DNA from: Nonomuraea sp. MG754425
GTDB taxonomy: Bacteria; Actinomycetota; Actinomycetes; Streptosporangiales; Streptosporangiaceae
DNA length: 57,146 nucleotides
Assembly (NCBI RefSeq): GCF_021699195.1
Contig: NZ_SSXE01000036.1
Location: forward strand, 1 to 57,146
Direction: 5' to 3'
This document shows, in pieces, positions 9,973 through 17,267 of this stretch. The notes under the pieces are model-generated. The model did not search any database, was not told where the DNA came from, and saw nothing but the letters and a program-made list of their open reading frames with translations. The translations under genes were made by a program, and so were the position numbers. Within the stretch, counting starts at the first letter, position 1. Each line of letters starts with the position of its first letter.

Positions 9973-10409
9973 CCGGATGGCGGCCGATAGACGTGCTCCT
10001 CGTCGAGGACGACCAGGGGGACATCCTGCTCACGAAGGAGGCGTTCGACCTCAACAAGGTGCGCAACCGGCTGAACGTGGTCAACGACGGCGAGCAGGCG
10101 ATGGCGTACCTGCGTCAGGAGGAGGGCTACGCCGACGCGACGCGTCCCGACCTGATCCTGCTCGATCTCAACCTGCCGCGGATGAGCGGGATGGAGGTGT
10201 TACGCGAGGTCAAGGCGGACGCGGAGCTGCGGACGATTCCCGTGGTGGTCCTGACGACCTCCGAGGCGGAGGAGGACATCCTGCACAGCTACCGGTTACA
10301 TGCGAATGCATATGTGGCGAAACCTGTAGATTTCGAGCAATTTATCCGAGTTGTCCGGCAGATTGATGATTTTTTTGTGACTGTAGTGAAGTTGCCGACG
10401 CAGGGGTAG
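9969..10409 (+). CDS. Rcp1-like single-domain response regulator, with two TTA codons
   Basis: 146 residues, ATG 9969 overlapping the kinase stop (ATGA). It is a lone receiver domain: [10 protein letters not shown] acidic pocket, phospho-Asp near residue 66 ([13 protein letters not shown]), VLTTS, and Lys in [11 protein letters not shown]. There is no output domain, so it probably relays phosphate or acts by protein contact. Two leucines are encoded by TTA (10200-10202 and 10296-10298), the codon read by bldA tRNA in streptomycetes. The last ~35 codons are clearly AT-rich relative to neighbours (runs such as GATGATTTTTTTGTG). Both features suggest developmental or growth-phase control of translation, by inference. 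Confidence 0.9.
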   Translation: MTGWRPIDVLLVEDDQGDILLTKEAFDLNKVRNRLNVVNDGEQAMAYLRQEEGYADATRPDLILLDLNLPRMSGMEVLREVKADAELRTIPVVVLTTSEAEEDILHSYRLHANAYVAKPVDFEQFIRVVRQIDDFFVTVVKLPTQG

Positions 10410-10461
10410 CGGGCCTGACGCACGAAGGTGACAGGAATCACAGTCAGTCATCGAAAAAGTG

Positions 10462-10477
10462 AGTGACCCCGCTCACA
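10462..10477. promoter_or_regulatory. candidate CRP/cAMP-receptor-like site
   Basis: AGTGACCCCGCTCACA fits TGTGA-N6-TCACA at nine of ten defined positions. It lies 137 bases before the anchor-subunit start of the second SDH operon. An overlapping wider repeat, GTGAG-N8-CTCAC, spans 10459-10476. The match to the actinobacterial CRP consensus is from memory, and binding is inferred. Confidence 0.45.
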
Positions 10478-10542
10478 AAATTCGATGCGGTCGTCGTAAC
10501 GTATCCCCCACCAATACGCGCCCGGGCGGATCAGCCGCCGTG

Positions 10543-10554
10543 TGAGCGCGCTCA
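10543..10554. promoter_or_regulatory. 12-bp perfect palindrome upstream of SDH set 2
   Basis: TGAGCGCGCTCA is a perfect palindrome 60 bases before the first gene of the second SDH operon. It could be an operator, but with such GC-rich symmetry chance is possible. Confidence 0.3.
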
Positions 10555-10568
10555 GCGAAACGAAACCA

Positions 10569-10592
10569 CGGACCCCCTGCGCGAAGGGTCCG
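10569..10592 (+). promoter_or_regulatory. 5' UTR hairpin upstream of the SDH set 2 ribosome-binding site
   Basis: CGGACCC (10569-10575) pairs with GGGTCCG (10586-10592) around a 10-base loop, ending two bases before the GGGAGGTGGAGAGG ribosome-binding stretch. It could protect the mRNA end or influence initiation. Confidence 0.35.
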
Positions 10593-10613
10593 CGGGAGGT
10601 GGAGAGGTCCGCG

Positions 10614-11402
10614 ATGACCCAGACGACGCCCGACGCTCCGGTCCGACGGCAGCGTGCGCAAGTGAAGGTGCGCACCCTGCGCACGGACAGATGGTGGCTG
10701 ACCCCGTTCCTGACATTTCTCGGGCTCAGCTCATTCCTGGTCTACGGTGTATGGGCGATCATCGACAACAGCATCTTCGTCGATCCCTACATCGCCCCGT
10801 TCGCCTCGCCGTGCCTGGCCGAGGTGACGTGCCCTGAAGGGGCGCGGCTGTTCGGCTGGGCGCCGATCGGCGACTGGTACACCTTGTCACCGGGGCTGCT
10901 GATCCTGGCATTGCCCGGCGGTTTCCGGCTGACCTGCTATTACTACCGCAAGTCCTATTACCGCTCGTTCTGGCTGTCCCCGCCGGCGTGCGCGGTGCAG
11001 GAGCCGCACGGCAAGTACACCGGTGAGCGCCGCTTCCCGCTGATCATGCAGAACGTGCACCGGTACTTCTTCTACGCGGCCATCCTCATCGGTCTCATCC
11101 TGGCCTGGGACGCCGTGCTGGCGCTCGTGCACAAGCCGCTGGGCCTGGGCACCTGGATCCTGATCGTGAACGCCATCCTGATCAACGCCTACACGCTGTC
11201 GTGCCACTCCTGCCGGCACATCACGGCGGGCCGGCTCAACCACTTCTCCCGTCACCCGCTGAGGTACCGGGCCTGGACGTTCGTCTCCAAGCTCAACGCC
11301 AAACACCAGCCCCTCGCGTGGGCCTCGATGTTCTCGGTCATGGGCGCCGACCTGTACGTCCGCCTGGTCGCCAAGGGCATCATCGCCTTCCCGTACGCGT
11401 AA
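10614..11402 (+). CDS. non-canonical membrane anchor of succinate dehydrogenase/fumarate reductase (set 2)
   Basis: 262 residues from ATG 10614, chosen for GGAGAGG at 10601-10607. About five membrane helices are seen: LTPFLTFLGLSSFLVYGVWAI, LSPGLLILALPGGFRL, YFFYAAILIGLILAWDAVLAL, WILIVNAILINAYTL and the last near SMFSVMGADLYVRLV. It is not like the type-B SdhC upstream. Conserved-looking Cys/His groups sit at helix ends: LTCYYYRKSYYRSFW, SPPACAV, NVHRYF and especially TLSCHSCRHITAG. A mycobacterial Sdh1 is reported to carry a membrane-embedded Rieske-type cluster, and the CHSCRH element could play that part here (inference). It heads an operon with the flavoprotein and iron-sulfur genes. Confidence 0.8.
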   Translation: MTQTTPDAPVRRQRAQVKVRTLRTDRWWLTPFLTFLGLSSFLVYGVWAIIDNSIFVDPYIAPFASPCLAEVTCPEGARLFGWAPIGDWYTLSPGLLILALPGGFRLTCYYYRKSYYRSFWLSPPACAVQEPHGKYTGERRFPLIMQNVHRYFFYAAILIGLILAWDAVLALVHKPLGLGTWILIVNAILINAYTLSCHSCRHITAGRLNHFSRHPLRYRAWTFVSKLNAKHQPLAWASMFSVMGADLYVRLVAKGIIAFPYA

Positions 11403-11414
11403 GGACAGCTTTCC

Positions 11415-13316
11415 GTGGAAAACACGCACAACACAGAGCGCCACGAGTACGACGTCGTCGTCATCGGCGCGGGCGGCGCCGGCCTGCGAGCCGCGATCGA
11501 GGCCCGCCAGCAGGGCAAGAGGACCGCGATCGTCTGCAAGTCGCTGTTCGGCAAGGCGCACACGGTCATGGCCGAGGGCGGCGCCGCCGCGGCGATGGGC
11601 AACGTCAACCCCGACGACAACTGGATGGTGCACTTCCGCGACACCATGCGGGGCGGCAAGTTCCTCAACAACTGGCGGATGGCCGAGCTGCACGCCAAGG
11701 AGGCCCCCGACCGGGTGTGGGAGCTGGAGGCGTGGGGCGCGCTGTTCGACCGCACCAAAGACGGCAAGATCAGCCAGCGGAACTTCGGCGGGCACGAGTA
11801 CCCACGGCTCGCACACGTGGGCGACCGCACCGGGCTGGAGCTCATCCGCACCCTGCAGCAGCGCGTGGTCGCCCTCCAGCAGGAGGACTACGAGACGCAC
11901 GGCGACTACGAGGCCTACATCAAGGTCTTCGCCGAGTGCACGGTCACCCGGCTGCTCAAGGACGGCGACGCCATCTCCGGCGCGTTCGGCTACTGGCGCG
12001 AGAGCGGCAACTTCGTGCTCTTCGACGCGCCCACCGTCGTGCTGGCCACCGGCGGCATCGGCAAGTCGTACGTCGTGACCTCCAACTCCTGGGAGTACAC
12101 CGGCGACGGTCACGCCCTGGCCCTGCTCGCCGGCGCGAAGCTGATCAACATGGAGTTCATCCAGTTCCACCCCACCGGGATGGTCTGGCCGCCGTCCGTG
12201 CGCGGCATCCTGGTCACCGAGTCCGTCCGCGGCGACGGCGGCGTGCTGCGCAACTCCGACGGCAAGCGCTTCATGTTCGACTACATCCCCGAGGTCTTCA
12301 GGGACAAGTACGCCACCACCGAGGAGGAGGGCGACCGCTGGTACACCGACCAGGCCAACAACCGGCGCCCGCCGGAGCTGCTGCCGCGTGACGAGGTGGC
12401 CCGCGCGATCAACTCCGAGGTGAAGGCCGGGCGCGGCTCGCCGCAGGGCGGCGTGTTCCTCGACGTCTCCACCCGGTTGCCCGCCGAGGAGATCAAGAAG
12501 CGGCTGCCGTCGATGCACCACCAGTTCAAGGAGCTGGCCGACGTCGACATCACCGCCGAGCCCATGCAGGTGGGCCCGACCTGCCACTACATCATGGGCG
12601 GCGTCGAGGTGGACGCCGACACCGGCGCGGCGGCCGTGCCGGGGCTGTTCGCGGCCGGGGAGGTCTCCGGCGGCATGCACGGCTCCAACCGGCTGGGCGG
12701 CAACTCGCTGTCCGACCTGCTGGTGTTCGGCCGCAGGGCGGGCGCGGGCGCGGCGGCGTACGTGGACGCGCTCAAGAGCCGGCCCAAGGTGCTGCCCGAG
12801 CAGGTGACGGAGGCCAGGGAAGAGGCGCTGGCCCCGCTGGGCCACACCGGCGAGAACCCGTACGAGGTGCATCACGAGCTCCAGCGCACGATGAACGACC
12901 TGGTCGGCATCATCCGCAAGTCGGAGGAGGTCGCCGAGGCCCTGGAGGTCGTGGAGAAGCTCAAGGAGCGCGTACGCCTGGTCGGCGCGGCCGGCTCCGC
13001 CGTCTACAACCCCGGCTGGCATCTCGCGATCGACCTGCGCAACATGGTGCTGGTCTCCGAGTGTGTGGCCCGCGCCGCGCTCATCCGCGAGGAGAGCCGC
13101 GGCGGGCACACCCGCGACGACTTTCCCGAGATGAGCCCGGAGTGGCGCCGCAGGCTGCTCGTCTGCTCCACCCAGGACGGCTCCGCGGTCGAGGTCGAGG
13201 AGCGGCTCCAGCCGGGCATGCGCGACGACCTGATCACCCTGTTCGACCGGGACGAGCTGAAGAAGTACCTCACCGACGAAGAGATGGCCGAGTTCGACGG
13301 GATAGCGAAGTCATGA
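11415..13316 (+). CDS. sdhA: succinate dehydrogenase/fumarate reductase flavoprotein (set 2)
   Basis: 633 residues from GTG 11415, 12 bases after the anchor gene. FAD-binding Rossmann motif VIGAGGAGLRAAIEA, covalent-FAD His region KAHTVMAEGGAAAAMG, substrate loop FHPTG, capping-domain RGDGGVLRN, and the active-site arginine region GSNRLGGNSLSDLLVFGR are all present. This is a lineage distinct from the sdhA at 3902: there is no N-terminal extension and the FAD-loop sequence differs. It converts succinate and fumarate in either direction depending on the quinone partner. It resembles the second SDH set widely found in Streptomyces and mycobacteria (family knowledge). ATGA overlaps the next gene. 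Confidence 0.93.
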   Translation: MENTHNTERHEYDVVVIGAGGAGLRAAIEARQQGKRTAIVCKSLFGKAHTVMAEGGAAAAMGNVNPDDNWMVHFRDTMRGGKFLNNWRMAELHAKEAPDRVWELEAWGALFDRTKDGKISQRNFGGHEYPRLAHVGDRTGLELIRTLQQRVVALQQEDYETHGDYEAYIKVFAECTVTRLLKDGDAISGAFGYWRESGNFVLFDAPTVVLATGGIGKSYVVTSNSWEYTGDGHALALLAGAKLINMEFIQFHPTGMVWPPSVRGILVTESVRGDGGVLRNSDGKRFMFDYIPEVFRDKYATTEEEGDRWYTDQANNRRPPELLPRDEVARAINSEVKAGRGSPQGGVFLDVSTRLPAEEIKKRLPSMHHQFKELADVDITAEPMQVGPTCHYIMGGVEVDADTGAAAVPGLFAAGEVSGGMHGSNRLGGNSLSDLLVFGRRAGAGAAAYVDALKSRPKVLPEQVTEAREEALAPLGHTGENPYEVHHELQRTMNDLVGIIRKSEEVAEALEVVEKLKERVRLVGAAGSAVYNPGWHLAIDLRNMVLVSECVARAALIREESRGGHTRDDFPEMSPEWRRRLLVCSTQDGSAVEVEERLQPGMRDDLITLFDRDELKKYLTDEEMAEFDGIAKS

Positions 13317-14074
13317 GCTACAAGGCAAAGTTCAAGGTCTGGCGCGGTGAGGGCGGCGAGGGCAAGCTGGAGGACTTCACGGTGGAGGTGAACGAGGGCG
13401 AGGTCGTCCTCGACATCATTCACCGCCTCCAGGCCACGCAGGCCCCCGACCTCGCGGTCCGGTGGAACTGCAAGGCCGGCAAGTGCGGCTCGTGCAGCAT
13501 GGAGATCAACGGCAAGCCGCGGCTCGGCTGCATGACCCGCATGTCCACCTTCTCCGAGGACGAGACCATCACCGTCACGCCGATGCGGACGTTCCCGGTC
13601 ATCAAGGACCTCGTCACCGACGTGTCGTACAACTACCAGAAGGCCAGGGAGGTCCAGTCCTTCACGCCTCCGAGCAGTGTGCGGCCCGGCGAGTACCGGA
13701 TGAAGCAGGTCGATGTCGAGCGCTCCCAGGAGTTCCGCAAGTGCATCGAGTGCTTCATGTGCAACAACGTCTGCCACGTGATCCGTGACCACGAGGAGAA
13801 CAAGACCAACTTCTCCGGTCCCCGTTTCCTCATGCGGATCGCCGAGCTGGACATGCACCCGTACGACGTGGCCGACCGGCAGGACGCGGCCCAGGAGGAG
13901 CACGGCCTCGGCTACTGCAACATCACCAAGTGCTGCACCGAGGTCTGCCCCGAGCACATCAAGATCACCGACAACGCGCTGATCCCGATGAAGGAGCGCG
14001 TGGTGGACCGTAGGTACGACCCGCTGGTGTGGCTGGGAAACAAGATCTTCAGGCGCGGCGACAACGGGAAGTGA
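13313..14074 (+). CDS. sdhB: succinate dehydrogenase/fumarate reductase iron-sulfur subunit (set 2)
   Basis: 253 residues from ATG 13313, overlapping the flavoprotein stop (ATGA). Cluster ligands in order: [2Fe-2S] CKAGKCGSCS and a later LGCM; [4Fe-4S] CIECFMCNNVC; third set CNITKCCTEVCPEHIK. In the second group the usual final CP is replaced by CHVI, unlike set 1, so the cluster environment differs. The extended C-terminal half (HVIRDHEENKTNFSGPRFLMR, LDMHPYDVADR) is typical of the anaerobic-type FrdB/SdhB lineage. It closes the operon and a perfect hairpin follows. Confidence 0.93.
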   Translation: MSYKAKFKVWRGEGGEGKLEDFTVEVNEGEVVLDIIHRLQATQAPDLAVRWNCKAGKCGSCSMEINGKPRLGCMTRMSTFSEDETITVTPMRTFPVIKDLVTDVSYNYQKAREVQSFTPPSSVRPGEYRMKQVDVERSQEFRKCIECFMCNNVCHVIRDHEENKTNFSGPRFLMRIAELDMHPYDVADRQDAAQEEHGLGYCNITKCCTEVCPEHIKITDNALIPMKERVVDRRYDPLVWLGNKIFRRGDNGK

Positions 14075-14080
14075 ACGAGA

Positions 14081-14110
14081 AAGCGGGGGCCGGTCATCCG
14101 GCCCCCGCTT
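14081..14110. terminator. perfect bidirectional hairpin after SDH set 2
   Basis: A 13-bp stem (14081-14093 with 14098-14110, AAGCGGGGGCCGG and its complement) around a TCAT loop sits between the convergent stops at 14074 and 14121. The flanking T/A runs are short on both sides. Confidence 0.8.
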
Positions 14111-14120
14111 TGTCGTGCGG

Positions 14121-15479
14121 CTACTTCTTCTTCCTGCCGAACCGCCGGCGCGTGGCGTCCGGCAACTCCTTGGTCGGCTCCGGCTGCTCCTGGGGTTCGT
14201 GCGGCTCGGGCAGCGGCTGCACGGCCGTGACGTCCTCGTCCATCGGCAGGTACGGCGCCGGCTCGTACTCCCGCTCCGGATCGTAGTCACCGGCCGGCTC
14301 GTAGTCCTTGGCCGGTTTGAACAACGATCCCGGCTGCTCGGGCTTCCACGGGTCCTGGTCGCCCGCCTCCGCCGCCGAGGCGAGCGAGGGGGGCGAGGCC
14401 GGGCCGAGGGGCCGGTCGCCGTCGTCGTACGGGCCGGAGCCGCCCGGCGGGATGTCCGACGGCACCGGCTCGGGCTGGAGCACCGGCTCGAACGGGTCGC
14501 GGTCGCGCGGCTTCGGCGGCTCGCTGAAGGAGTCGAACTCGTCGGGGCTCAGCACCACGGGCTCGGGCTCCGTGGGCGGCGGCTCCTCGGCGTAGCCGTG
14601 CGGCGGGTACGGGTGGGCCGGCTCGGGGTAGCCGTACTGGGGCGGGGCGCTCGGATAGGTCTGCACCGGCACGAAGCTGATGATCGGCGCGTACGCCGTG
14701 CCGCCCGGGTACTGCGGCGCCGGGAAGCCTCCGGCGGTGGCGTAACCGGGGCCCGCGGGGTAACCGGCGGCCGGGTGGTGCGTCTCGGGGCCGCCCATCG
14801 GCGCGGGCCCGGCCTTGCGCACCGCCGCCGCGTGGGCCATCCGGCGCAGCCTGCCCTCGAAGATGAGCACCGCGAAGAGCGCGAGCAGGACCAGCACCAG
14901 CGCCGGGATGCTGAGCTTGCGCGTCAGGTCGGTCTGGTCGAACTCCGGCGCGGCCCTGCGCAGCTCCAGCGGCACCTCCTCGGACGAGGCGGCCTGTGTC
15001 TGGCTCGGCGACGCCTCCGGGGTGGGGGTGTCGGACGGCGCGATGGCCGGCATCTCGACCGACTCCTCCGCCGTGGGCGAGGTGGAGGTGACCGGTGGCA
15101 CCTCGGCGCTCTGCGTGGGCAGCGGCTGCGGGTTGTCCTCGGTGGACGGCGGGGGCACGACGGGCGCGCTGGTGGTCTTCGTCGGGGTCGGCGACTTCGA
15201 GGGTTTGGGCGGCGTCGCGGTGACGGTCTTGGTGACCGTCGTCTCCGGCGTCCCGTCCGGCTCCTCGGGGCCGGGCGTCGCCTCCACCGTGGTGGTGATC
15301 GTGACCGTGGTCTCCGGGTCGTTCACGTCGCACGCCAGAACCTCGGGGTCACACGGCTCCACGGGGTCGAACTGCACGGACGCGCTCGCGCTCTGCACGA
15401 TGAACGGCGTCGCCCCGGCGCCAGCCAGCCCCAGCGCCAGGATGATTGCGGACACGGCTGTCGCTCGCGTGCGTGCCAC
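14121..15479 (-). CDS. bitopic secreted/membrane protein with PT-rich stalk and PG-rich cytoplasmic tail
   Basis: 452 residues from GTG 15479, preferred because GGAGGA lies 6 bases upstream; an ATG at 15515 has no such site. The N-terminus is a signal peptide (TRATAVSAIILALGLAGAG). It is followed by a short region with two cysteines (PCDPEVLACD), a Thr/Pro/Ser-rich stalk of about 100 residues with TVTIT and TVTKT strings, one membrane helix (IPALVLVLLALFAVLIF, near residue 190), then a Pro/Gly/Tyr/Glu-rich tail ending RRRFGRKKK. No enzymatic domain is present. It lies at the end of the T4SS-like block. Its build (wall-spanning stalk plus disordered cytoplasmic tail) suggests a scaffold or adhesin-like part. 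Function unknown. Confidence 0.75.
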   Translation of the reverse strand: MARTRATAVSAIILALGLAGAGATPFIVQSASASVQFDPVEPCDPEVLACDVNDPETTVTITTTVEATPGPEEPDGTPETTVTKTVTATPPKPSKSPTPTKTTSAPVVPPPSTEDNPQPLPTQSAEVPPVTSTSPTAEESVEMPAIAPSDTPTPEASPSQTQAASSEEVPLELRRAAPEFDQTDLTRKLSIPALVLVLLALFAVLIFEGRLRRMAHAAAVRKAGPAPMGGPETHHPAAGYPAGPGYATAGGFPAPQYPGGTAYAPIISFVPVQTYPSAPPQYGYPEPAHPYPPHGYAEEPPPTEPEPVVLSPDEFDSFSEPPKPRDRDPFEPVLQPEPVPSDIPPGGSGPYDDGDRPLGPASPPSLASAAEAGDQDPWKPEQPGSLFKPAKDYEPAGDYDPEREYEPAPYLPMDEDVTAVQPLPEPHEPQEQPEPTKELPDATRRRFGRKKK

Positions 15480-15553
15480 CGGGTGTCCTCCGCGTAATCC
15501 CGGAACCATGGTCAAGGGAATACTAGCCGGGTCAAAGTAACAGTAAAGACGAA

Positions 15554-16807
15554 TTACATCACCTTTCTACGGTTACGACCTCGTTGTACCGTGACAACGG
15601 CCCACAGGCCCCCCATGAGCACCCCGATGGCCGCGACGACCATGGGCAGCGCACCCGGTCCGTCGATCGGGCTCACCCACCGGACAGGCTCGACGGGCTT
15701 CGCGGCCACGGCCATCCCCCACGGCAACGGCGCCTCGCCGCCGGCGGCCTCGGACTGGAACGTGCCGGCCGCCTGCGGCGCACCGGGAACGACCGCGCCC
15801 GCCGTGGGCAACGCCTGCGGCACGAGCTGCGGCACGGCACCCGGCGGCGCCGCACTCGACGACGGCGGGGGCGCCACGCTCGCGGACGGCACCGCCGTGA
15901 CACCGCCCAGCACCTCAGGCGCGACACTCGCGGACGGCACCGCCGTGACGCCGGCCGACGGCACGCTCTCGACAGCGCCGCCCGGCACCGCCCCCGCCCG
16001 CCCCGGCACGCTCTCCACGTCCCGCGACACCGCTCCGGGTCGCACCCCCGGCATGCCGTCCATGGGCCTCGACGTGCTGCCGGTCCGCGTCCGCTGCGGC
16101 CCGCTCTCCGCGCCCCGCCCCGGGCGCACACGGTGCGCGAAGCCGCTGAGCGTCGCCGCCTCCTTCCCGAGCGTCTCCCCGACCTGGACGACGGCGGCCC
16201 TGCTCATGGTCGTCAGCCCGCCGGTCTCCACGTCGAGCACCTGGGCCACCGCGGCGACCACCACCTCTTTCGCCCCCTCAGGGGCCTTGAGGGTGACGTC
16301 CACGACCCGCTCGCCGGCGACCCTCCCCAGCACGCACACCCGCGTGCCGGGCGCCGCCTGCGCCGTCGCCGGGGCCGTGACCACGCTCAACGCCCGCAAG
16401 GTCAGCTCCCCGGCATCCGCCGTCTCCTGCGGGTCCGTCGGGTCATGGCCACCCGCGACCTCGTGGCCGCCCGCGAACGGCAGGTCTGACGGGCCCGCCG
16501 CGGCCGGGCTCTCGGCGGAGCCGCTCGCCTCGGGGCCGGCCGACCCCGGCCCGCGCCCCGACGACGGCACACAGGCCACCTCGGTCAGCGCCTGCACCGG
16601 GCTGGCCGCCACCGCGATCCGCGCCCCTCTGGCCATCCCGTTGAGCCGCACCCGGAAACGCTGCACGTCACCGGTCCTGACCCACCTGCCGACGCCGTCG
16701 GCGCCGGTCACCCTCTCGAGCACCAGCGACACCCCGGCCGCCGCCACCGGCACGGAGGGCACCACCACCAGCACCAGCGCACCGGCGACGACCCAACTCC
16801 GCCGCAT
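15554..16807 (-). CDS. secreted protein with C-terminal membrane anchor, repeats in a low-complexity stalk
   Basis: 417 residues from ATG 16807. Signal peptide (VVAGALVLVVVPSVPVAAA), a folded-looking region with three cysteines (VACVPS, RVCVLG), then a Pro/Val/Ala/Ser stalk with an internal repeat (GVTAVPSASVAP twice, near residues 285-315). A C-terminal helix follows (LPMVVAAIGVLMGGLWAVV) with basic stop-transfer RGRNRRKVM. The topology is outside-exposed and anchored at the C-terminus, opposite to the gene downstream. No family is recognised. It starts 67 bases after the Nudix gene stop and may use its own promoter or be read from the operon. Confidence 0.75.
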   Translation of the reverse strand: MRRSWVVAGALVLVVVPSVPVAAAGVSLVLERVTGADGVGRWVRTGDVQRFRVRLNGMARGARIAVAASPVQALTEVACVPSSGRGPGSAGPEASGSAESPAAAGPSDLPFAGGHEVAGGHDPTDPQETADAGELTLRALSVVTAPATAQAAPGTRVCVLGRVAGERVVDVTLKAPEGAKEVVVAAVAQVLDVETGGLTTMSRAAVVQVGETLGKEAATLSGFAHRVRPGRGAESGPQRTRTGSTSRPMDGMPGVRPGAVSRDVESVPGRAGAVPGGAVESVPSAGVTAVPSASVAPEVLGGVTAVPSASVAPPPSSSAAPPGAVPQLVPQALPTAGAVVPGAPQAAGTFQSEAAGGEAPLPWGMAVAAKPVEPVRWVSPIDGPGALPMVVAAIGVLMGGLWAVVTVQRGRNRRKVM

Positions 16808-16874
16808 CGCTCCCCACTCCCCCGCCGCGCCACAAACTACGCCTAGTAATCATTGTGTCACAGAGAGGGACGGT

Positions 16875-17267
16875 CTAATCGTTGTGGAGCAGATTCTCCA
16901 CAGTCTTCATGATGGGCAGGTCCGCCCCGAGCCACTCGACGTCGTAGTACTCGCCGGGCCCGAGCCAGCGCAGCGCCAGGTGCTCCTTGGCCTCCGGGAC
17001 GCCCGAGAGCAGCGCGCAGAACCAGACGCGCATGACGTACCCCTCGGCCAGCGGCCAGTCCGCGCCCACGCGCTCGCCCACCGTGACCTCCACGCCGAGT
17101 TCCTCCCGGCACTCGCGGACCAGCGCCGCCGTCTCCCCCTCCCCCGGATCCACCTTCCCTCCGGGGAACTCCCAGCCACCGGCCAGCGCGGCGGGCTCGG
17201 CCCGCTGCGCGGCCAGCACCCGCCCGCCCGGGGCGACGATCACGGCGGCGACCACGACGATGCTCAT
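16875..17267 (-). CDS. Nudix hydrolase (MutT / CTP pyrophosphohydrolase-like)
   Basis: 130 residues from ATG 17267, overlapping the stop of the transglycosylase gene as ATGA. The Nudix box is intact at about residues 36-58: GGKVDPGEGETAALVRECREELGV, matching GX5EX7REUXEEXGU. The N-terminal strand (VVVAAVIVAPGGRVLAAQR) and a late IMKTVENLL helix match the MutT/NudG group, which hydrolyse oxidised or modified nucleoside triphosphates. A small nucleotide-pool enzyme in a T4SS-like operon is unusual. It may be a bystander, but the overlap implies coupled translation. Confidence 0.9.
   Translation of the reverse strand: MSIVVVAAVIVAPGGRVLAAQRAEPAALAGGWEFPGGKVDPGEGETAALVRECREELGVEVTVGERVGADWPLAEGYVMRVWFCALLSGVPEAKEHLALRWLGPGEYYDVEWLGADLPIMKTVENLLHND

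Noticed and set aside
10887..13109. Long minus-strand reading frame opposite the set 2 flavoprotein
   Set aside because: Composition shadow: repetitive Arg/Gly/Ala/Val with no domains, over a gene with clear FAD and active-site motifs.
14121..15515. Start at ATG 15515 for the bitopic protein
   Set aside because: GTG 15479 has GGAGGA at ideal spacing and begins directly with a signal peptide.
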